From the NCBI RefSeq assembly GCF_014836595.1, contig NZ_JACSQO010000001.1, positions 124,001 through 188,000 on the forward strand: a DNA stretch of 64,000 bases, read 5' to 3'. Position 1 is the stretch's first letter; each line of letters begins with the position of its first letter. The notes below the pieces were generated by a model. The model made no database searches. It saw nothing but the letters and a program-made list of their open reading frames with translations, and was not told the DNA's origin. The stretch comes from Psychrobacillus faecigallinarum. GTDB taxonomy: Bacteria; Bacillota; Bacilli; Bacillales_A; Planococcaceae. Made by a program: the position numbers and the translations under genes. Shown here one piece after another: positions 1 through 8,675 of this stretch.

Positions 1-87
1 GAAGTCAACCTCTTCCGTGTTTGCAATCATTGTAGCAATTTCTCTAGCCTTTTCAATAATATCGTCTCTAGTGTATTTAGTAGCCAT
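1..87 (-). CDS. ricA: RicA/YmcA family protein (N-terminal 29 codons, cut by window edge)
   Basis: Only the first 29 codons are in the window (starting [11 protein letters not shown] and reaching a TEEVDF motif). These match the start of the YmcA/RicA family, a small helical Fe-S cluster-binding protein that in B. subtilis forms a complex with YlbF and YaaT, promotes RNase Y-dependent mRNA maturation and is needed for biofilm formation, competence and sporulation. An AAGGTGGG ribosome binding site precedes the ATG. The ATG overlaps the miaB stop codon by one base (TAATG), so the two are translationally coupled, as in other Bacillales. The same window carries rny, its functional partner. Identity rests on 29 residues plus synteny. 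Confidence 0.8.
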   Translation of the reverse strand, partial: MATKYTRDDIIEKAREIATMIANTEEVDF

Positions 88-1634
88 TATATACCCACCT
101 TTTCTTCAATTGTCGCTTCTACTAGTTCACCTGTCAGTGACCATGTTTTAGCATCTGTAATTCTGACTTTAACAAGCTGACCAATTATATCCTTCGGTCC
201 AACGAAATTTACTAGCTTGCTTTTTCGAGTATATCCAGCAAGTACATCAGGGTTGTTTTTACTTTCCCCTTCTACTAATACCTCTACAATATCCCCTTCA
301 TGCTTTTTCATAGCAGTGGCAGACATTTCGTTTACTAAAGCATTTAAGCGTTGAAGTCGTTCTTTTTTAACTTCCATAGGCACATTATCAATCATTTTAG
401 CTGCAGGTGTGCCTTCTCGTGGAGAATAAATATAAGTGTAAGCAATTTCAAATCCTACTTCTTTATAAAGAGAAAGCGTTTCCTCAAACTGCTCATCAGT
501 TTCATTAGGGAAACCAACAATAATATCAGTAGACAATGAAGCATTTGGAATAGCTGCCTTGATTTTTCTTACAAGCTCTAGGTAGTGTTCTCTTGTATAT
601 TTTCGAGCCATGATTTTAAGAATATCGGTTGAACCTGATTGAACTGGTAAATGAATATGCTCTACCAAATTCCCTCCCTTTGCTAACACTTCGATTAAAT
701 GATCATCAAAGTCTCTCGGGTGACTAGTCATGAAGCGAATTCTTGCTACATCAATTTTTCTTAAATCATCCATCAGATCTCCAAAACGATAGTCTAAGTC
801 AGTAAAATCTTTACCATAGGCGTTTACATTTTGACCTAGAAGGGTAATTTCTTTATATCCTTGAGCTGCCAGATGACGGATTTCTTGAATGATATCCTCT
901 GGTCGACGGCTACGTTCCTTACCTCGTGTATACGGTACGATGCAATATGTACAAAACTTATCACAACCATACATGATGTTTACCCATGCTTTAATAGATC
1001 CCTTACGCACACGTGGAAGGTTCTCGATTACATCTCCTTCTTTAGACCAAACTTCAATTACCATTTCTTTTGATAGGTATGCTTCGTTTAGAATATTAGG
1101 TAGACGATGAATATTATGTGTACCGAAAATCATATCTACTTGATCGTAGGTTTTTAATATTTTCTTCACAACTGATTCTTCCTGTGACATACAGCCACAA
1201 ACACCAATAAGTAAATCAGGATTGCTTCTTCTTAAATGCTTTAAATGCCCAAGCTCACCAAATACTTTGTTTTCCGCATTTTCACGAATTGCACATGTAT
1301 TTAGTAGAATGACGTTGGCATCTTCCACTGTGTTCGTCGGCTCATATCCCAATTGCATGAAAATACCAGCCATTACTTCTGTATCGTGCTCATTCATTTG
1401 ACATCCGTAGGTACGTATATAAAATTTACGATTTTGTCCCATCCCTTTGAATTCATCTGCAATTGAAAAGTCGTTGTGGTAAGCCACTTCTTCTTTCCCA
1501 CGTTTTTTTGCATCTTTTAAGGACGGGGGAGTGTAAACTGCTTGAAAATATTTACTATAATCTTTCTCCATTTTTTTTTCTGGAGAAGTAGTTTCTTTAA
1601 TTTGAGTACTTTGTAAACGTGATTCCTCGTTCAT
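87..1634 (-). CDS. miaB: tRNA-2-methylthio-N6-dimethylallyladenosine synthase MiaB
   Basis: Radical-SAM methylthiotransferase that adds the 2-methylthio group to i6A37 of tRNAs reading UNN codons, using two [4Fe-4S] clusters. The N-terminal UPF0004 domain has its three cluster cysteines near residues 78 (YGCQMNEHD), 114 (NTCAIRE) and 148 (CGCMSQEE). The radical-SAM CxxxCxxC is at about 224-231 (GCDKFCTYC), and a TRAM RNA-binding domain closes the protein. The reading frame is open to 1724, but the ATG at 1634 is preferred: AAGGGGAG lies 5 nt upstream, the protein then has 515 residues (family about 510), and the upstream Met lies before a good -10 box. It is coupled to ricA downstream. Confidence 0.96.
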   Translation of the reverse strand: MNEESRLQSTQIKETTSPEKKMEKDYSKYFQAVYTPPSLKDAKKRGKEEVAYHNDFSIADEFKGMGQNRKFYIRTYGCQMNEHDTEVMAGIFMQLGYEPTNTVEDANVILLNTCAIRENAENKVFGELGHLKHLRRSNPDLLIGVCGCMSQEESVVKKILKTYDQVDMIFGTHNIHRLPNILNEAYLSKEMVIEVWSKEGDVIENLPRVRKGSIKAWVNIMYGCDKFCTYCIVPYTRGKERSRRPEDIIQEIRHLAAQGYKEITLLGQNVNAYGKDFTDLDYRFGDLMDDLRKIDVARIRFMTSHPRDFDDHLIEVLAKGGNLVEHIHLPVQSGSTDILKIMARKYTREHYLELVRKIKAAIPNASLSTDIIVGFPNETDEQFEETLSLYKEVGFEIAYTYIYSPREGTPAAKMIDNVPMEVKKERLQRLNALVNEMSATAMKKHEGDIVEVLVEGESKNNPDVLAGYTRKSKLVNFVGPKDIIGQLVKVRITDAKTWSLTGELVEATIEEKVGI

Positions 1635-1680
1635 AAGAACTCCCCTTTCTTTCATTCGCCAAAATCCGTATATCCATCCT

Positions 1681-1710
1681 ATTATACTGAATAGTGCTCC
1701 ATTGCTACAA
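1681..1710 (-). promoter_or_regulatory. Putative sigma-A promoter of miaB-ricA
   Basis: On the minus strand a TTGTAG -35 (1705-1710) is followed after 18 nt by a consensus TATAAT -10 (1681-1686), about 47 nt before the chosen miaB ATG. It lies inside the longer miaB reading frame, which supports the shorter start. Found by inspection only. Confidence 0.6.
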
Positions 1711-1794
1711 GGTATTAAGCTCAAAAGTTCTTATTTAGACAAAATATATAAGGTTTTTGAGGTTTATGTGATGTTTTACATAGAATTAGATAGG

Positions 1795-2274
1795 CTTAAG
1801 AGCACTTTGCTTCTATTTACGAGACACTTTCACCTATCTTAGGAGTGGGTTTCAGCTATTTAGGAGCGCTTTTCTTCTTTTTAGGGGCGTTCCACTGATT
1901 TAGGAGCACTTTACTTCCATTTACGAGACACTTTCGCCTATTTAGGGGCGGGTTTCTGCCATTTAGGGGCGCTTTTCTACTTTTTAGGGGCGTTCCCCTG
2001 ATTTAGGAGCACTTTGCTTCCATTTACGAGACACTTTCGCCTATTTTAGGGGCTGTTTCCAGCTACTTAGGAGCGCTTTTCTACTCTTTAGGGACGTTCC
2101 CCTGGTTTAGGAGCGCTTTGCTTCTATTTACGAGACACTTTCTCCTACTTTAGGGGCGGGTTTCTGCTATTTAGGAGCACTTTTCTACTTTTTAGGGGCG
2201 TTCCTCTGGTTTAGGAGCACTTTCCTTCCTTTTACGAGACACTTTCTCCTACCTTAGTGCCGCCGCTTTTCATC
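1795..2274. repeat. Higher-order tandem repeat: ~21-nt subunits in sets of five (~104-bp unit, about 4.5 copies)
   Basis: Written on the plus strand, subunits of 19-22 nt nearly all begin TTTAGGRGC or TTTACGAGAC. Five distinct subunits recur in fixed order: TTTAGGAGCACTTTGCTTC, TTTACGAGACACTTTCGCC, TTTAGGGGCGGGTTTCTGC, TTTAGGGGCGCTTTTCTAC and TTTAGGGGCGTTCCCCTG. The landmark AGCRCT recurs at 1801, 1905, 2008, 2112 and 2216, a period of 103-104 bp; the last copy decays after its second subunit. The unit length is not a multiple of three and stops are frequent, so it is not coding. It fills most of the 786-bp gap between korB and miaB. There are no unique spacers, so it is not CRISPR. Function unknown. 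Confidence 0.93.
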
Positions 2275-2376
2275 TATATAGGTCTTCATTATCATACTTC
2301 ACGGGTGCAATACAACTTTAACGGTGAACTTTCTAGATAGAAACCGAAACTATTCAAGCATGATTGATAAACCACA

Positions 2377-2412
2377 AATAAAAGGCTCATAGACATTAAA
2401 AGTCCATGAGCC
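2377..2412 (-). terminator. Rho-independent terminator of korAB
   Basis: An 11-bp stem (GGCTCATGGAC with GTCTATGAGCC, one G-U pair) and a 7-nt loop are followed by TTTTATTT on the minus strand, directly after the korB stop codon. Confidence 0.85.
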
Positions 2413-2420
2413 CTCTGTTG

Positions 2421-3287
2421 TTACATAAAGTCTTTTAACAATGTGCTAAATTCTTTTTCACTCATCTTCAAGTTTTGATCAACAAGTGGGGTTGGTGCAT
2501 ATCCTGGTACTTGTTCTTGGTAGGATGGTGCGTTTTCGTCCTGATAGATAATACCTGTTACTAACCCTTCGTTTTCCATAACTACTCGTAGTGCTTCTTC
2601 ACGATTAGTTGAATCGTATCCTTCCACGTTGGATAGCTTCGTTAAATGTTCTTTGAACCAGTCGTATGTGTTTACTTTGTTATAAGTAACACATGGGCTG
2701 AAAACGTTGATAAAGGAGAATCCTTTATGCTGAATACCAGCTTCGATGATAGCTGTCAGCTCTTTTATATCTGATGAGAATCCCTGTGCAACAAATGTAG
2801 CTCCAGATGTAAGTGCCAGCTCAAGCGGCTTAACGGAAGGTTCTATTGCTCCGCCCGGTGTTGACTTCGTTTTAAATCCTTCTGCTGAACGAGGAGACGT
2901 TTGTCCCTTTGTTAACCCATAAATTTGATTGTCCATTACTACGTATGTTAAATCAATATTACGTCGAATCGAGTGAATTGTGTGCCCCATACCGATGGCA
3001 AATCCATCTCCGTCACCACCAGATGCGATAACGTGTAAATCCTTATTGGCCATTTTTAACCCTTGGGCGATTGGTAGAGCTCTTCCGTGAATACCATGGA
3101 AGCCGTATGAATGGATATATCCTGAGATACGTCCTGAACATCCAATTCCAGAGATTACTGCTAAATCATGCGGTTGGATGCCGACATTTGCTGCTGCGCG
3201 TTGTATAGCCGCTTGTACAGAAAAGTCACCACATCCCGGGCACCAGTTTGGTTTTACATTGTTACGAAAATCTTTAAATGTTACCAT
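2421..3287 (-). CDS. korB: 2-oxoacid:ferredoxin oxidoreductase, beta subunit (TPP-binding)
   Basis: Catalytic beta subunit of a 2-oxoglutarate/pyruvate-type ferredoxin oxidoreductase, which oxidatively decarboxylates a 2-oxoacid to acyl-CoA and reduces ferredoxin. The 288 residues contain the TPP-Mg motif GGDGDGF (90-96) with the following MDNQIYGLTKGQ, and cysteines at 16 and 19 (CPGC), 50 (GCSGR) and about 199 (SPCVTY), the positions that bind the single [4Fe-4S] cluster in this family. It starts inside korA (14-nt overlap), so the two subunits are coupled. B. subtilis has tdh-kbl in this position; other Bacillales have korAB. Which 2-oxoacid is preferred cannot be read from the sequence. 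Confidence 0.93.
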   Translation of the reverse strand: MVTFKDFRNNVKPNWCPGCGDFSVQAAIQRAAANVGIQPHDLAVISGIGCSGRISGYIHSYGFHGIHGRALPIAQGLKMANKDLHVIASGGDGDGFAIGMGHTIHSIRRNIDLTYVVMDNQIYGLTKGQTSPRSAEGFKTKSTPGGAIEPSVKPLELALTSGATFVAQGFSSDIKELTAIIEAGIQHKGFSFINVFSPCVTYNKVNTYDWFKEHLTKLSNVEGYDSTNREEALRVVMENEGLVTGIIYQDENAPSYQEQVPGYAPTPLVDQNLKMSEKEFSTLLKDFM

Positions 3288-5028
3288 CTGTTAGCATCTC
3301 CTTTACTTGTTTTGCAAGGCTTAATGGCAAGAATGGGGTGCCGTCGTATTTTAAGACACTCACTATTTTGTCATGACCGCCAACATTCATTTTAATAATG
3401 TTCGCCAATTGTCCTGTTGCATTATTTTCCACAACTACTACTTTTTTAGCCTTTGATACTAAAGGCTGCATTTCTGCTGTTGGGAAAGGGTGTATCAAGC
3501 GAATATGTGCATGGTTCACTTTAACTCCGTTTTCGTTTAACGTTTGTTGTAATTCCTCTAATACCCCACGAGTAGAATTAAAGCCTACAAATAAAATATC
3601 TGCTTCTTCATGAGGCGCGTTGACATACACCGGTTGGTCGAAGTTAACGTAGTTCAGCTTTTTCATACGCTTATCCATTTGGACCTTACGATTTAAGGCT
3701 GCCTCTGAAGGCTTACCAGTTTCGTCATGCTCTACCCCTGTTACGTGGTGGATAGCATGTTTCATGCCAGGTAATACACGAGGAGAAATACCATCCTCTG
3801 TTACTTCATAGCGCTTAAAGTAAGCCTTATCTTCAGTTTCTGGAAGCTCTTCATCAATCATTAAGCGACCGCGACGAATTTCAATTTTAGAATAATCAAA
3901 AGGCTCTACTGTTTGCTTACCAAGCGATAATTGTAAGTCCGAAAGAATAATTACAGGTAGTTGTAGCTCTTCTGCAATGTTAAACGCTTGAATCGTATCG
4001 TAGAACGCTTCCTCACCAGTACTTGGTGCAATAACAACCTTTGGAATTTCACCATGTGTGCCGTAGATCATTTGCATCAAATCGGACTGTTCTTGTTTTG
4101 TTGGTAATCCAGTAGATGGGCCACCACGTTGAGTATCCACCACCACTAATGGTTGTTCGGTCATACCTGATAATCCGATTGCCTCCATCATTAGAGACAA
4201 ACCAGGACCTGCAGATGCCGTGAATGCACGTACACCACCATAGTTAGAACCAATTGCCATTGTTGCTGCAGCAATTTCATCCTCTGTTTGAATAACTGCT
4301 CCACCGAAAAGTGGTAGCTTTTTAATCATGTATTCCATTATTTCAGAGGCTGGTGTGATTGGATACGCTGCCATAAAGCGTACTCCAGCGGCTAATGCTC
4401 CCATAGCGATTGCATCGTTTCCAATCATGAATAGACGACGGTTGCCATCAGCAGGAGCTACCTCCCATTCTCCTAAACGGTCGCCAAGCTGCTGTGCCAT
4501 AGTGTCATAGCCTTGTTGAATAGCTTGCATATTTTTTTCTACAACTTCTTGCCCTTTTTTACCAAAAATTTCATCGACAACGCTCTGGAATACTGCTTTG
4601 TCTAAGTTTAATAAAGCAGACGTTGCTCCAATTGCCACCATATTCTTCATAAGAGAAGTTCCAAGCTCAGAAGCAATCTCTGTAAAAGGTACGATATACA
4701 TTGGTGCTAGACAGTCCTCTGGTGCCTCAGGTGAAAATTTAGCATCTGCTAGTATTACACTCTGTTCTGTAAGCTCTTTATAATTTACATCAATGGTTTC
4801 CTGATCGAACGCCACTAAAATATCTAAGTTATCTGGAATGGTACGTACTTGAGTAGGACGTACACAAATTTTATTGTTAGTATGTCCACCTTTAATTCGA
4901 GAAGAGAAATGACGGTATCCATATAAGTAGTATCCTAGGCGATTCATAGCCATAGAGAAAATCTCGCCCGTACTCTCAATACCTTCTCCTTGCTGCCCTC
5001 CTACTTTCCAAGAAAGCTGTTGCAACAT
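3274..5028 (-). CDS. korA: 2-oxoacid:ferredoxin oxidoreductase, fused gamma-alpha subunit
   Basis: The 584 residues comprise an N-terminal gamma domain (about 1-190, with the GGQQGEGIESTG nucleotide-type loop) fused to the alpha domain. The alpha domain carries the substrate-pocket motif YPITPASEIMEY and the SAGPGLSLMMEAIGLSGMTEQP and RGGPSTGLPTKQEQ stretches typical of this family. Length and domain order match KorA/VorB-type subunits. The ATG follows AAGGAG at good spacing. It is the first gene of a two-gene operon with korB and is separated from spoVS by a hairpin and about 260 bp. In aerobic Bacillales such an enzyme probably works beside the NAD-linked 2-oxoacid dehydrogenases, which is inference. 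Confidence 0.93.
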   Translation of the reverse strand: MLQQLSWKVGGQQGEGIESTGEIFSMAMNRLGYYLYGYRHFSSRIKGGHTNNKICVRPTQVRTIPDNLDILVAFDQETIDVNYKELTEQSVILADAKFSPEAPEDCLAPMYIVPFTEIASELGTSLMKNMVAIGATSALLNLDKAVFQSVVDEIFGKKGQEVVEKNMQAIQQGYDTMAQQLGDRLGEWEVAPADGNRRLFMIGNDAIAMGALAAGVRFMAAYPITPASEIMEYMIKKLPLFGGAVIQTEDEIAAATMAIGSNYGGVRAFTASAGPGLSLMMEAIGLSGMTEQPLVVVDTQRGGPSTGLPTKQEQSDLMQMIYGTHGEIPKVVIAPSTGEEAFYDTIQAFNIAEELQLPVIILSDLQLSLGKQTVEPFDYSKIEIRRGRLMIDEELPETEDKAYFKRYEVTEDGISPRVLPGMKHAIHHVTGVEHDETGKPSEAALNRKVQMDKRMKKLNYVNFDQPVYVNAPHEEADILFVGFNSTRGVLEELQQTLNENGVKVNHAHIRLIHPFPTAEMQPLVSKAKKVVVVENNATGQLANIIKMNVGGHDKIVSVLKYDGTPFLPLSLAKQVKEMLTDGNI

Positions 5029-5197
5029 ATAAACATCTCCTTACTATTCTCTTTAAATGCTTTTTTCCTTCATTAGTTTATCACGAAGTAGGGATATTCA
5101 CTATGTATTCCCTGTATTTTTATAGAATTTCAGACCTTTGACGGAAATGCTTCGTCACCAATTATTCAAAAAATTAGTACTGTATGTACTTTACCCA

Positions 5198-5236
5198 AAA
5201 TTTAAGCCGCTACTTATAATAAGTAGCGACTTTTTG
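5198..5236 (-). terminator. Hairpin terminator after spoVS
   Basis: The stem CGCTACTT/AAGTAGCG (arms extend to 5205-5231 with one mismatch) has a 5-nt loop. The U-tract is moderate on the minus strand (TTAAATTTT) and stronger on the plus strand (CTTTTTG). With no plus-strand gene nearby it most likely ends spoVS transcription. A second imperfect hairpin without a U-tract lies at about 5255-5285. Confidence 0.6.
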
Positions 5237-5292
5237 CATAACTTTATATAGAGTGCAAAGTCTCCTTATGGAGAACGATTTGCAACAATATA

Positions 5293-5559
5293 TTATTTTG
5301 TTTTCTTTTCCACCAGTAATTTCAAAGCAGTTCGGTCTTCACCAGAGATAACAATATCTGTGAAAGCCGGGGAGCAAGTTAGGTCGGTGCCACTTGGAGC
5401 AACAAATCCTCTTGCTATAGCAATAGCTTTTATCGCTTGGTTTAATGCTCCTGCGCCTACTGCTTGCATTTCTGCATAACCTTGTTCTCTTATAACTGCA
5501 ACTAATGCACCAGCCACTGAATTTGGGTTTGAACGAGAAGATACTTTTAAAGAATCCAC
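5293..5559 (-). CDS. spoVS: Stage V sporulation protein S
   Basis: Small Alba-superfamily-like protein required for stage V spore development and dipicolinate accumulation. It contains the family core KVSSRSNPNSVAGALV, GAGALNQAIKAIAIARGFVAPSG and DRTALKLLVE. I place the start at the GTG (5557-5559): AAAGGAG lies 8 nt upstream and the protein is then 88 residues, aligning at its first residue with the 86-residue B. subtilis SpoVS (MDSLKVSSRS beside MEILKVSAKS). An ATG two codons upstream is only 2 nt from the Shine-Dalgarno sequence, and the still longer frame to 5607 lacks a family counterpart. It sits between ymdB and korA as in many Bacillales. Confidence 0.93.
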   Translation of the reverse strand: MDSLKVSSRSNPNSVAGALVAVIREQGYAEMQAVGAGALNQAIKAIAIARGFVAPSGTDLTCSPAFTDIVISGEDRTALKLLVEKKTK

Positions 5560-5645
5560 TATCATTTCTCCTTTTATCGCTATATTTATGAACTTGCTTT
5601 CGTTCATAAACTAACTTATGCTCGGAAGAAATTATTTAGACTTTT

Positions 5646-6443
5646 TTAAGCCTCAAATGGATAATCTTCGTTAATATAAATTCTCTCCTGATGTATCGCT
5701 TTACCTGTTTTGTTATCTACCTCTACGAAAAATCCACTCAGTACCGAACGCCCACTCTTTGGCACTTCAAAGCGAGTTGGCATATTTGTTTGAAAACGGT
5801 ACAGGACATCTTCTTTTTTCATACCTAATACTTCGTCATAAGGTCCTGTCATCCCAACATCTGTAATATAAGCAGTACCACCAGGCAGAATACGAGAATC
5901 TGCTGTTTGTACATGTGTATGAGTACCAACAACGACAGATGCCTTTCCGTCTAAATGCCAGCCAAAAGCAATCTTTTCACTTGTCGCTTCTGCATGAAAG
6001 TCTACAAATACGATTGGCGATAGCTTTTTTGCTTCCTCTACCATTTCAGTTGCCATCTTAAATGGATCTTCATGTGGCGGCAAGAAGGTTCTGCCGTGCA
6101 TATTGATAACTGAAATAGTATGACCGTTTTTCGTAACGGAGGTCATTCCTTTTCCAGGTGCCTCTTCTGAAAAATTAGCTGGGCGAATTAAATAATCAGT
6201 ATCATCAATGAAATCCATAATTTCTTTTTGGTCCCATGTATGATTTCCCATAGTTACTACATCAACCCCCATATGTAAAAGGGAGTTAAAAATATTTTTT
6301 GTAATGCCTCTACCCGCTGCTGCATTCTCTCCATTTGCAATTACTACATCTGGATTATATTTTCTTTTCAATCTTGGCAAGTAGCTTTCTAACGTATCTC
6401 TACCAATAGATCCAACAATGTCACCAATAAATAAAATTTTCAT
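5646..6443 (-). CDS. ymdB: YmdB family metallophosphoesterase (2',3'-cNMP phosphodiesterase)
   Basis: Calcineurin-like phosphoesterase of the YmdB/TIGR00282 family, 265 residues, close to the B. subtilis length. Metal-ligand motifs are visible in order: GDIVGS near the N-terminus, ANGENAA, TMGNHTWDQ, VDFHAEATSEK and GTHTHVQTAD. In B. subtilis YmdB influences the switch between motility and biofilm genes and modulates RNase Y targets. Its position directly downstream of rny fits this link. A terminator between rny and ymdB suggests ymdB is read either by read-through or from its own promoter. Confidence 0.95.
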   Translation of the reverse strand: MKILFIGDIVGSIGRDTLESYLPRLKRKYNPDVVIANGENAAAGRGITKNIFNSLLHMGVDVVTMGNHTWDQKEIMDFIDDTDYLIRPANFSEEAPGKGMTSVTKNGHTISVINMHGRTFLPPHEDPFKMATEMVEEAKKLSPIVFVDFHAEATSEKIAFGWHLDGKASVVVGTHTHVQTADSRILPGGTAYITDVGMTGPYDEVLGMKKEDVLYRFQTNMPTRFEVPKSGRSVLSGFFVEVDNKTGKAIHQERIYINEDYPFEA

Positions 6444-6465
6444 TATTTTAATAACTTCCCTTCAC

Positions 6466-6494
6466 GAAAAAAAGGCTTCATTTCGAAGCCTTTT
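6466..6494 (-). terminator. Rho-independent terminator of rny
   Basis: The 8-bp stem AAGGCTTC/GAAGCCTT with a 5-nt loop is followed by seven U on the minus strand, between the rny stop and the ymdB start. It is near-symmetric, with A-rich flank on the other side. Confidence 0.85.
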
Positions 6495-6519
6495 GATTTC
6501 AATTTCATTTTTTCTTTAC

Positions 6520-8076
6520 TTATTTTGCATACTCGACAGCTCTTGTTTCTCTGATTACTGTTACTTTAATGTGACCAGGATAATCGAGCTCTTCTTCGAT
6601 TCGCTTACGGATATCTCTAGCCAAGCGATGTGCTGTAATGTCATCGATTTGGTCTGGACGTACCATTATGCGAATCTCTCTACCCGCTTGAATTGCAAAA
6701 GATTTTTCAACACCATCATATGATTCTGAAATCTCTTCTAACTTTTCTAGACGGCGAATATAGTTTTCCAATGTTTCACTTCTTGCACCTGGCCTTGCTG
6801 CGGATAATGCATCTGCAGCAGCTACTAATACCGCAATAACAGATGTAGCCTCTGTATCACCATGGTGGGAAGCGATACTGTTAATCACTACTGGATGTTC
6901 TTTATACTTTCTAGCAAGTTCTACACCAATTTCTACGTGACTACCTTCTACTTCATGGTCAATAGCTTTACCAATGTCATGTAGTAAGCCAGCACGTCTA
7001 GCTAATGTAACGTCTTCCCCTAGTTCAGCAGCTAATAGCCCAGCTAAATATGCAACCTCTGTGGAATGTTTTAGTACGTTTTGTCCGTAACTTGTACGGT
7101 ATCTTAAACGACCTAAAATTTTCATCAAATCTGGGTGTAAATTATGAACACCTACGTCAAATGTAGTCTGTTCACCAATTTCACGAATTTGTTCATCTAC
7201 TTCTCTTCTAGATTTCTCTACCATTTCTTCGATTCGAGCTGGATGGATACGTCCGTCTTGTACTAATTTTTCTAGAGCAAGTCGAGCAGTCTCTCTTCTA
7301 ATAGGATCGAATCCAGAAAGAATAACAGCTTCTGGCGTATCATCAATAATCAAATCAATACCTGTTAATGTTTCTAACGTACGAATGTTTCGTCCTTCGC
7401 GTCCGATAATTCGCCCTTTCATCTCATCGTTTGGTAAATTTACAACTGACACAGTTGTTTCAGCAACATGATCTGCCGCAAATCTTTGCAAAGCAAGTGA
7501 AAGTATTTCTCTAGATTTTTTGTCAGCCTCTTCTTTGGCTCTTGTTTCTGACTCTTTAGTCATCACAGCAATATCGGTTGCTAGTTCGTTTTCTACCTCT
7601 TGAAGAATAATTGTTTTTGCTTCTTCTCGTGTTAACGTAGAAATACGTTGAAGCTCGCTTTGTTGCTTATCAACTAATTCATCCACTTCACTTTCCTTCT
7701 GTTCGATATGCTGTTGTCTTTGTGTTAGAGCATCTTCTTTACGCTCAAGACTTACTTCTCTCTTGTTTAGAGCATCATCTTTACGATCTAGGTTCTCTTC
7801 TCTTTGTAATAACCGATTTTCCTGTTTTTGCAGTTCCATGCGGCGTTCTCGGATGTCAGATTCAGCTTCATTTCGTAATTGGTGAGTTTCATCTTTGGCT
7901 TCTAATAGTGCTTCTTTCTTTAATGCTTCTGCTTCTCGCTTTGCTTCCTCTAAAATGAGCGCAGAAGATTGTTTTGCACCAGTCACTTTTGAATCATTCA
8001 CTTTTTTCAGATAAGTGTAACCAACAGCGCCACCAACAAGTAGACCAAGCAAAGCGGAGATGATAATTTCCATCAT
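6520..8076 (-). CDS. rny: Ribonuclease Y
   Basis: Membrane-anchored endoribonuclease that initiates bulk mRNA decay in Firmicutes. An N-terminal transmembrane segment (about residues 3-22) is followed by a long charged coiled coil (about 30-200, rich in [17 protein letters not shown] repeats), a KH domain ([15 protein letters not shown]) and an HD domain whose [12 protein letters not shown] holds the metal-binding His-Asp. I choose the ATG at 8076, 8 nt after GGGGG, giving 518 residues (family about 520). The GTG at 8085 lies within the Shine-Dalgarno and is unlikely. A strong promoter, a perfect palindrome and an 11-bp leader hairpin lie upstream. Confidence 0.97.
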   Translation of the reverse strand: MMEIIISALLGLLVGGAVGYTYLKKVNDSKVTGAKQSSALILEEAKREAEALKKEALLEAKDETHQLRNEAESDIRERRMELQKQENRLLQREENLDRKDDALNKREVSLERKEDALTQRQQHIEQKESEVDELVDKQQSELQRISTLTREEAKTIILQEVENELATDIAVMTKESETRAKEEADKKSREILSLALQRFAADHVAETTVSVVNLPNDEMKGRIIGREGRNIRTLETLTGIDLIIDDTPEAVILSGFDPIRRETARLALEKLVQDGRIHPARIEEMVEKSRREVDEQIREIGEQTTFDVGVHNLHPDLMKILGRLRYRTSYGQNVLKHSTEVAYLAGLLAAELGEDVTLARRAGLLHDIGKAIDHEVEGSHVEIGVELARKYKEHPVVINSIASHHGDTEATSVIAVLVAAADALSAARPGARSETLENYIRRLEKLEEISESYDGVEKSFAIQAGREIRIMVRPDQIDDITAHRLARDIRKRIEEELDYPGHIKVTVIRETRAVEYAK

Positions 8077-8118
8077 TTCGAACACCCCCTATTGCTATAC
8101 TTTTAAGTTTCAGTTGGC

Positions 8119-8148
8119 ACAAATATGCAATAATTAGTGCATATTTGT
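8119..8148 (-). promoter_or_regulatory. Stable hairpin in the rny 5' leader
   Basis: Perfect 11-bp inverted repeat (ACAAATATGCA / TGCATATTTGT) with an 8-nt loop, about 43 nt before the rny ATG and inside the leader expected from the promoter at 8190-8218. No U-tract follows, so it is not an obvious terminator. A role in RNA stability or feedback by RNase Y is speculation. Confidence 0.65.
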
Positions 8149-8177
8149 ACAGCCTTTTTATCATTTAATAAAGAAAT

Positions 8178-8218
8178 TATACAATTTTAATTGTATAGAT
8201 GTAGAAATACTCTGTCAA
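8178..8218 (-). promoter_or_regulatory. rny promoter with a perfect 20-bp palindrome across the -10 box
   Basis: On the minus strand a consensus TTGACA (8213-8218), a 17-nt spacer and TACAAT (8190-8195) form a near-ideal sigma-A promoter. A perfect palindrome with 9-bp arms TATACAATT/AATTGTATA and a 2-nt centre spans 8178-8197, covering the -10 box and the likely start site. This is where a repressor would bind. The leader to rny would be about 105 nt. Confidence 0.75.
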
Positions 8219-8343
8219 GGAAACGGGAGAATATTATTAGTTTTAGGGGAGGGGGGTCATCAAATTATGAAGAGCAAAAGAAAAGTATAGGATGATTTTA
8301 GGTAAATACTTATTTATTGATATTTTGATATGTGATAGATATG

Positions 8344-8465
8344 GTTAATTTTCACTTTAGATGGACGCTTTTCACAAGGAAGCATAACTCTTCTCCTTCG
8401 ATTATTGCCGTTGTATGATGGCTTATCTTTCTCACCAACAACAACCAAGAGTCTTCGCCTAAAAA
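8344..8465 (+). repeat. Degenerate dispersed repeat, type 2 (Bacillales GGACGCTTTCC...AGTCGCCGCC family)
   Basis: The left end (CTTTAGATGGACGCTTTTC) and right end (ACCAAGAGTCTTCGCCTAA) match the two ends of the better-preserved copy at 47905-48022 (reverse orientation): CTTTCGGAGGACGCTTTCC and CCACAGAAGTCGCCGCCTAA. The interior has diverged. It occupies the recA-rny gap, where B. subtilis carries pbpX. The rest of 8220-8600 holds no gene I can support. Confidence 0.65.
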
Positions 8466-8603
8466 GTCGTTTGGATCAAACTTACTCATTATATAAAGCT
8501 ATCAAATAATATTTTCCTTGAAAAAAGGAATAATAGATGAATGTACACTTTCCACCATGGGAATGATTTGCCATCCCGGGGTTCTCAGCTATAAACTTTA
8601 TTT

Positions 8604-8643
8604 TTAAAAAAGGTATCAAGAGATAGACTCTTAATACCTTTTA
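8604..8643 (-). terminator. Rho-independent terminator of recA
   Basis: Long stem AAAAGGTATTAAGAG / CTCTTGATACCTTTT with a short loop, followed by TTTTTTA on the minus strand, 32 bp after the recA stop. Confidence 0.92.
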
Positions 8644-8675
8644 TAATTCTCCACTAAAAGAAGAAGCTTAACTTT

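Noticed and set aside
1795..2274. Array as a possible CRISPR locus or coding repeat protein
   Set aside because: No unique spacers and no cas genes; subunits are contiguous and related to each other. The ~104-bp period is not a multiple of three and frames contain many stops.
5236..5292. Second hairpin after spoVS as a small RNA
   Set aside because: The stem is imperfect, has no promoter and no U-tract; most likely part of the spoVS 3' region.
8248..8290. Plus-strand GGGGAGGGGGG followed by an ATG
   Set aside because: The frame after the ATG is only seven codons (MKSKRKV) and nothing follows it; probably chance.
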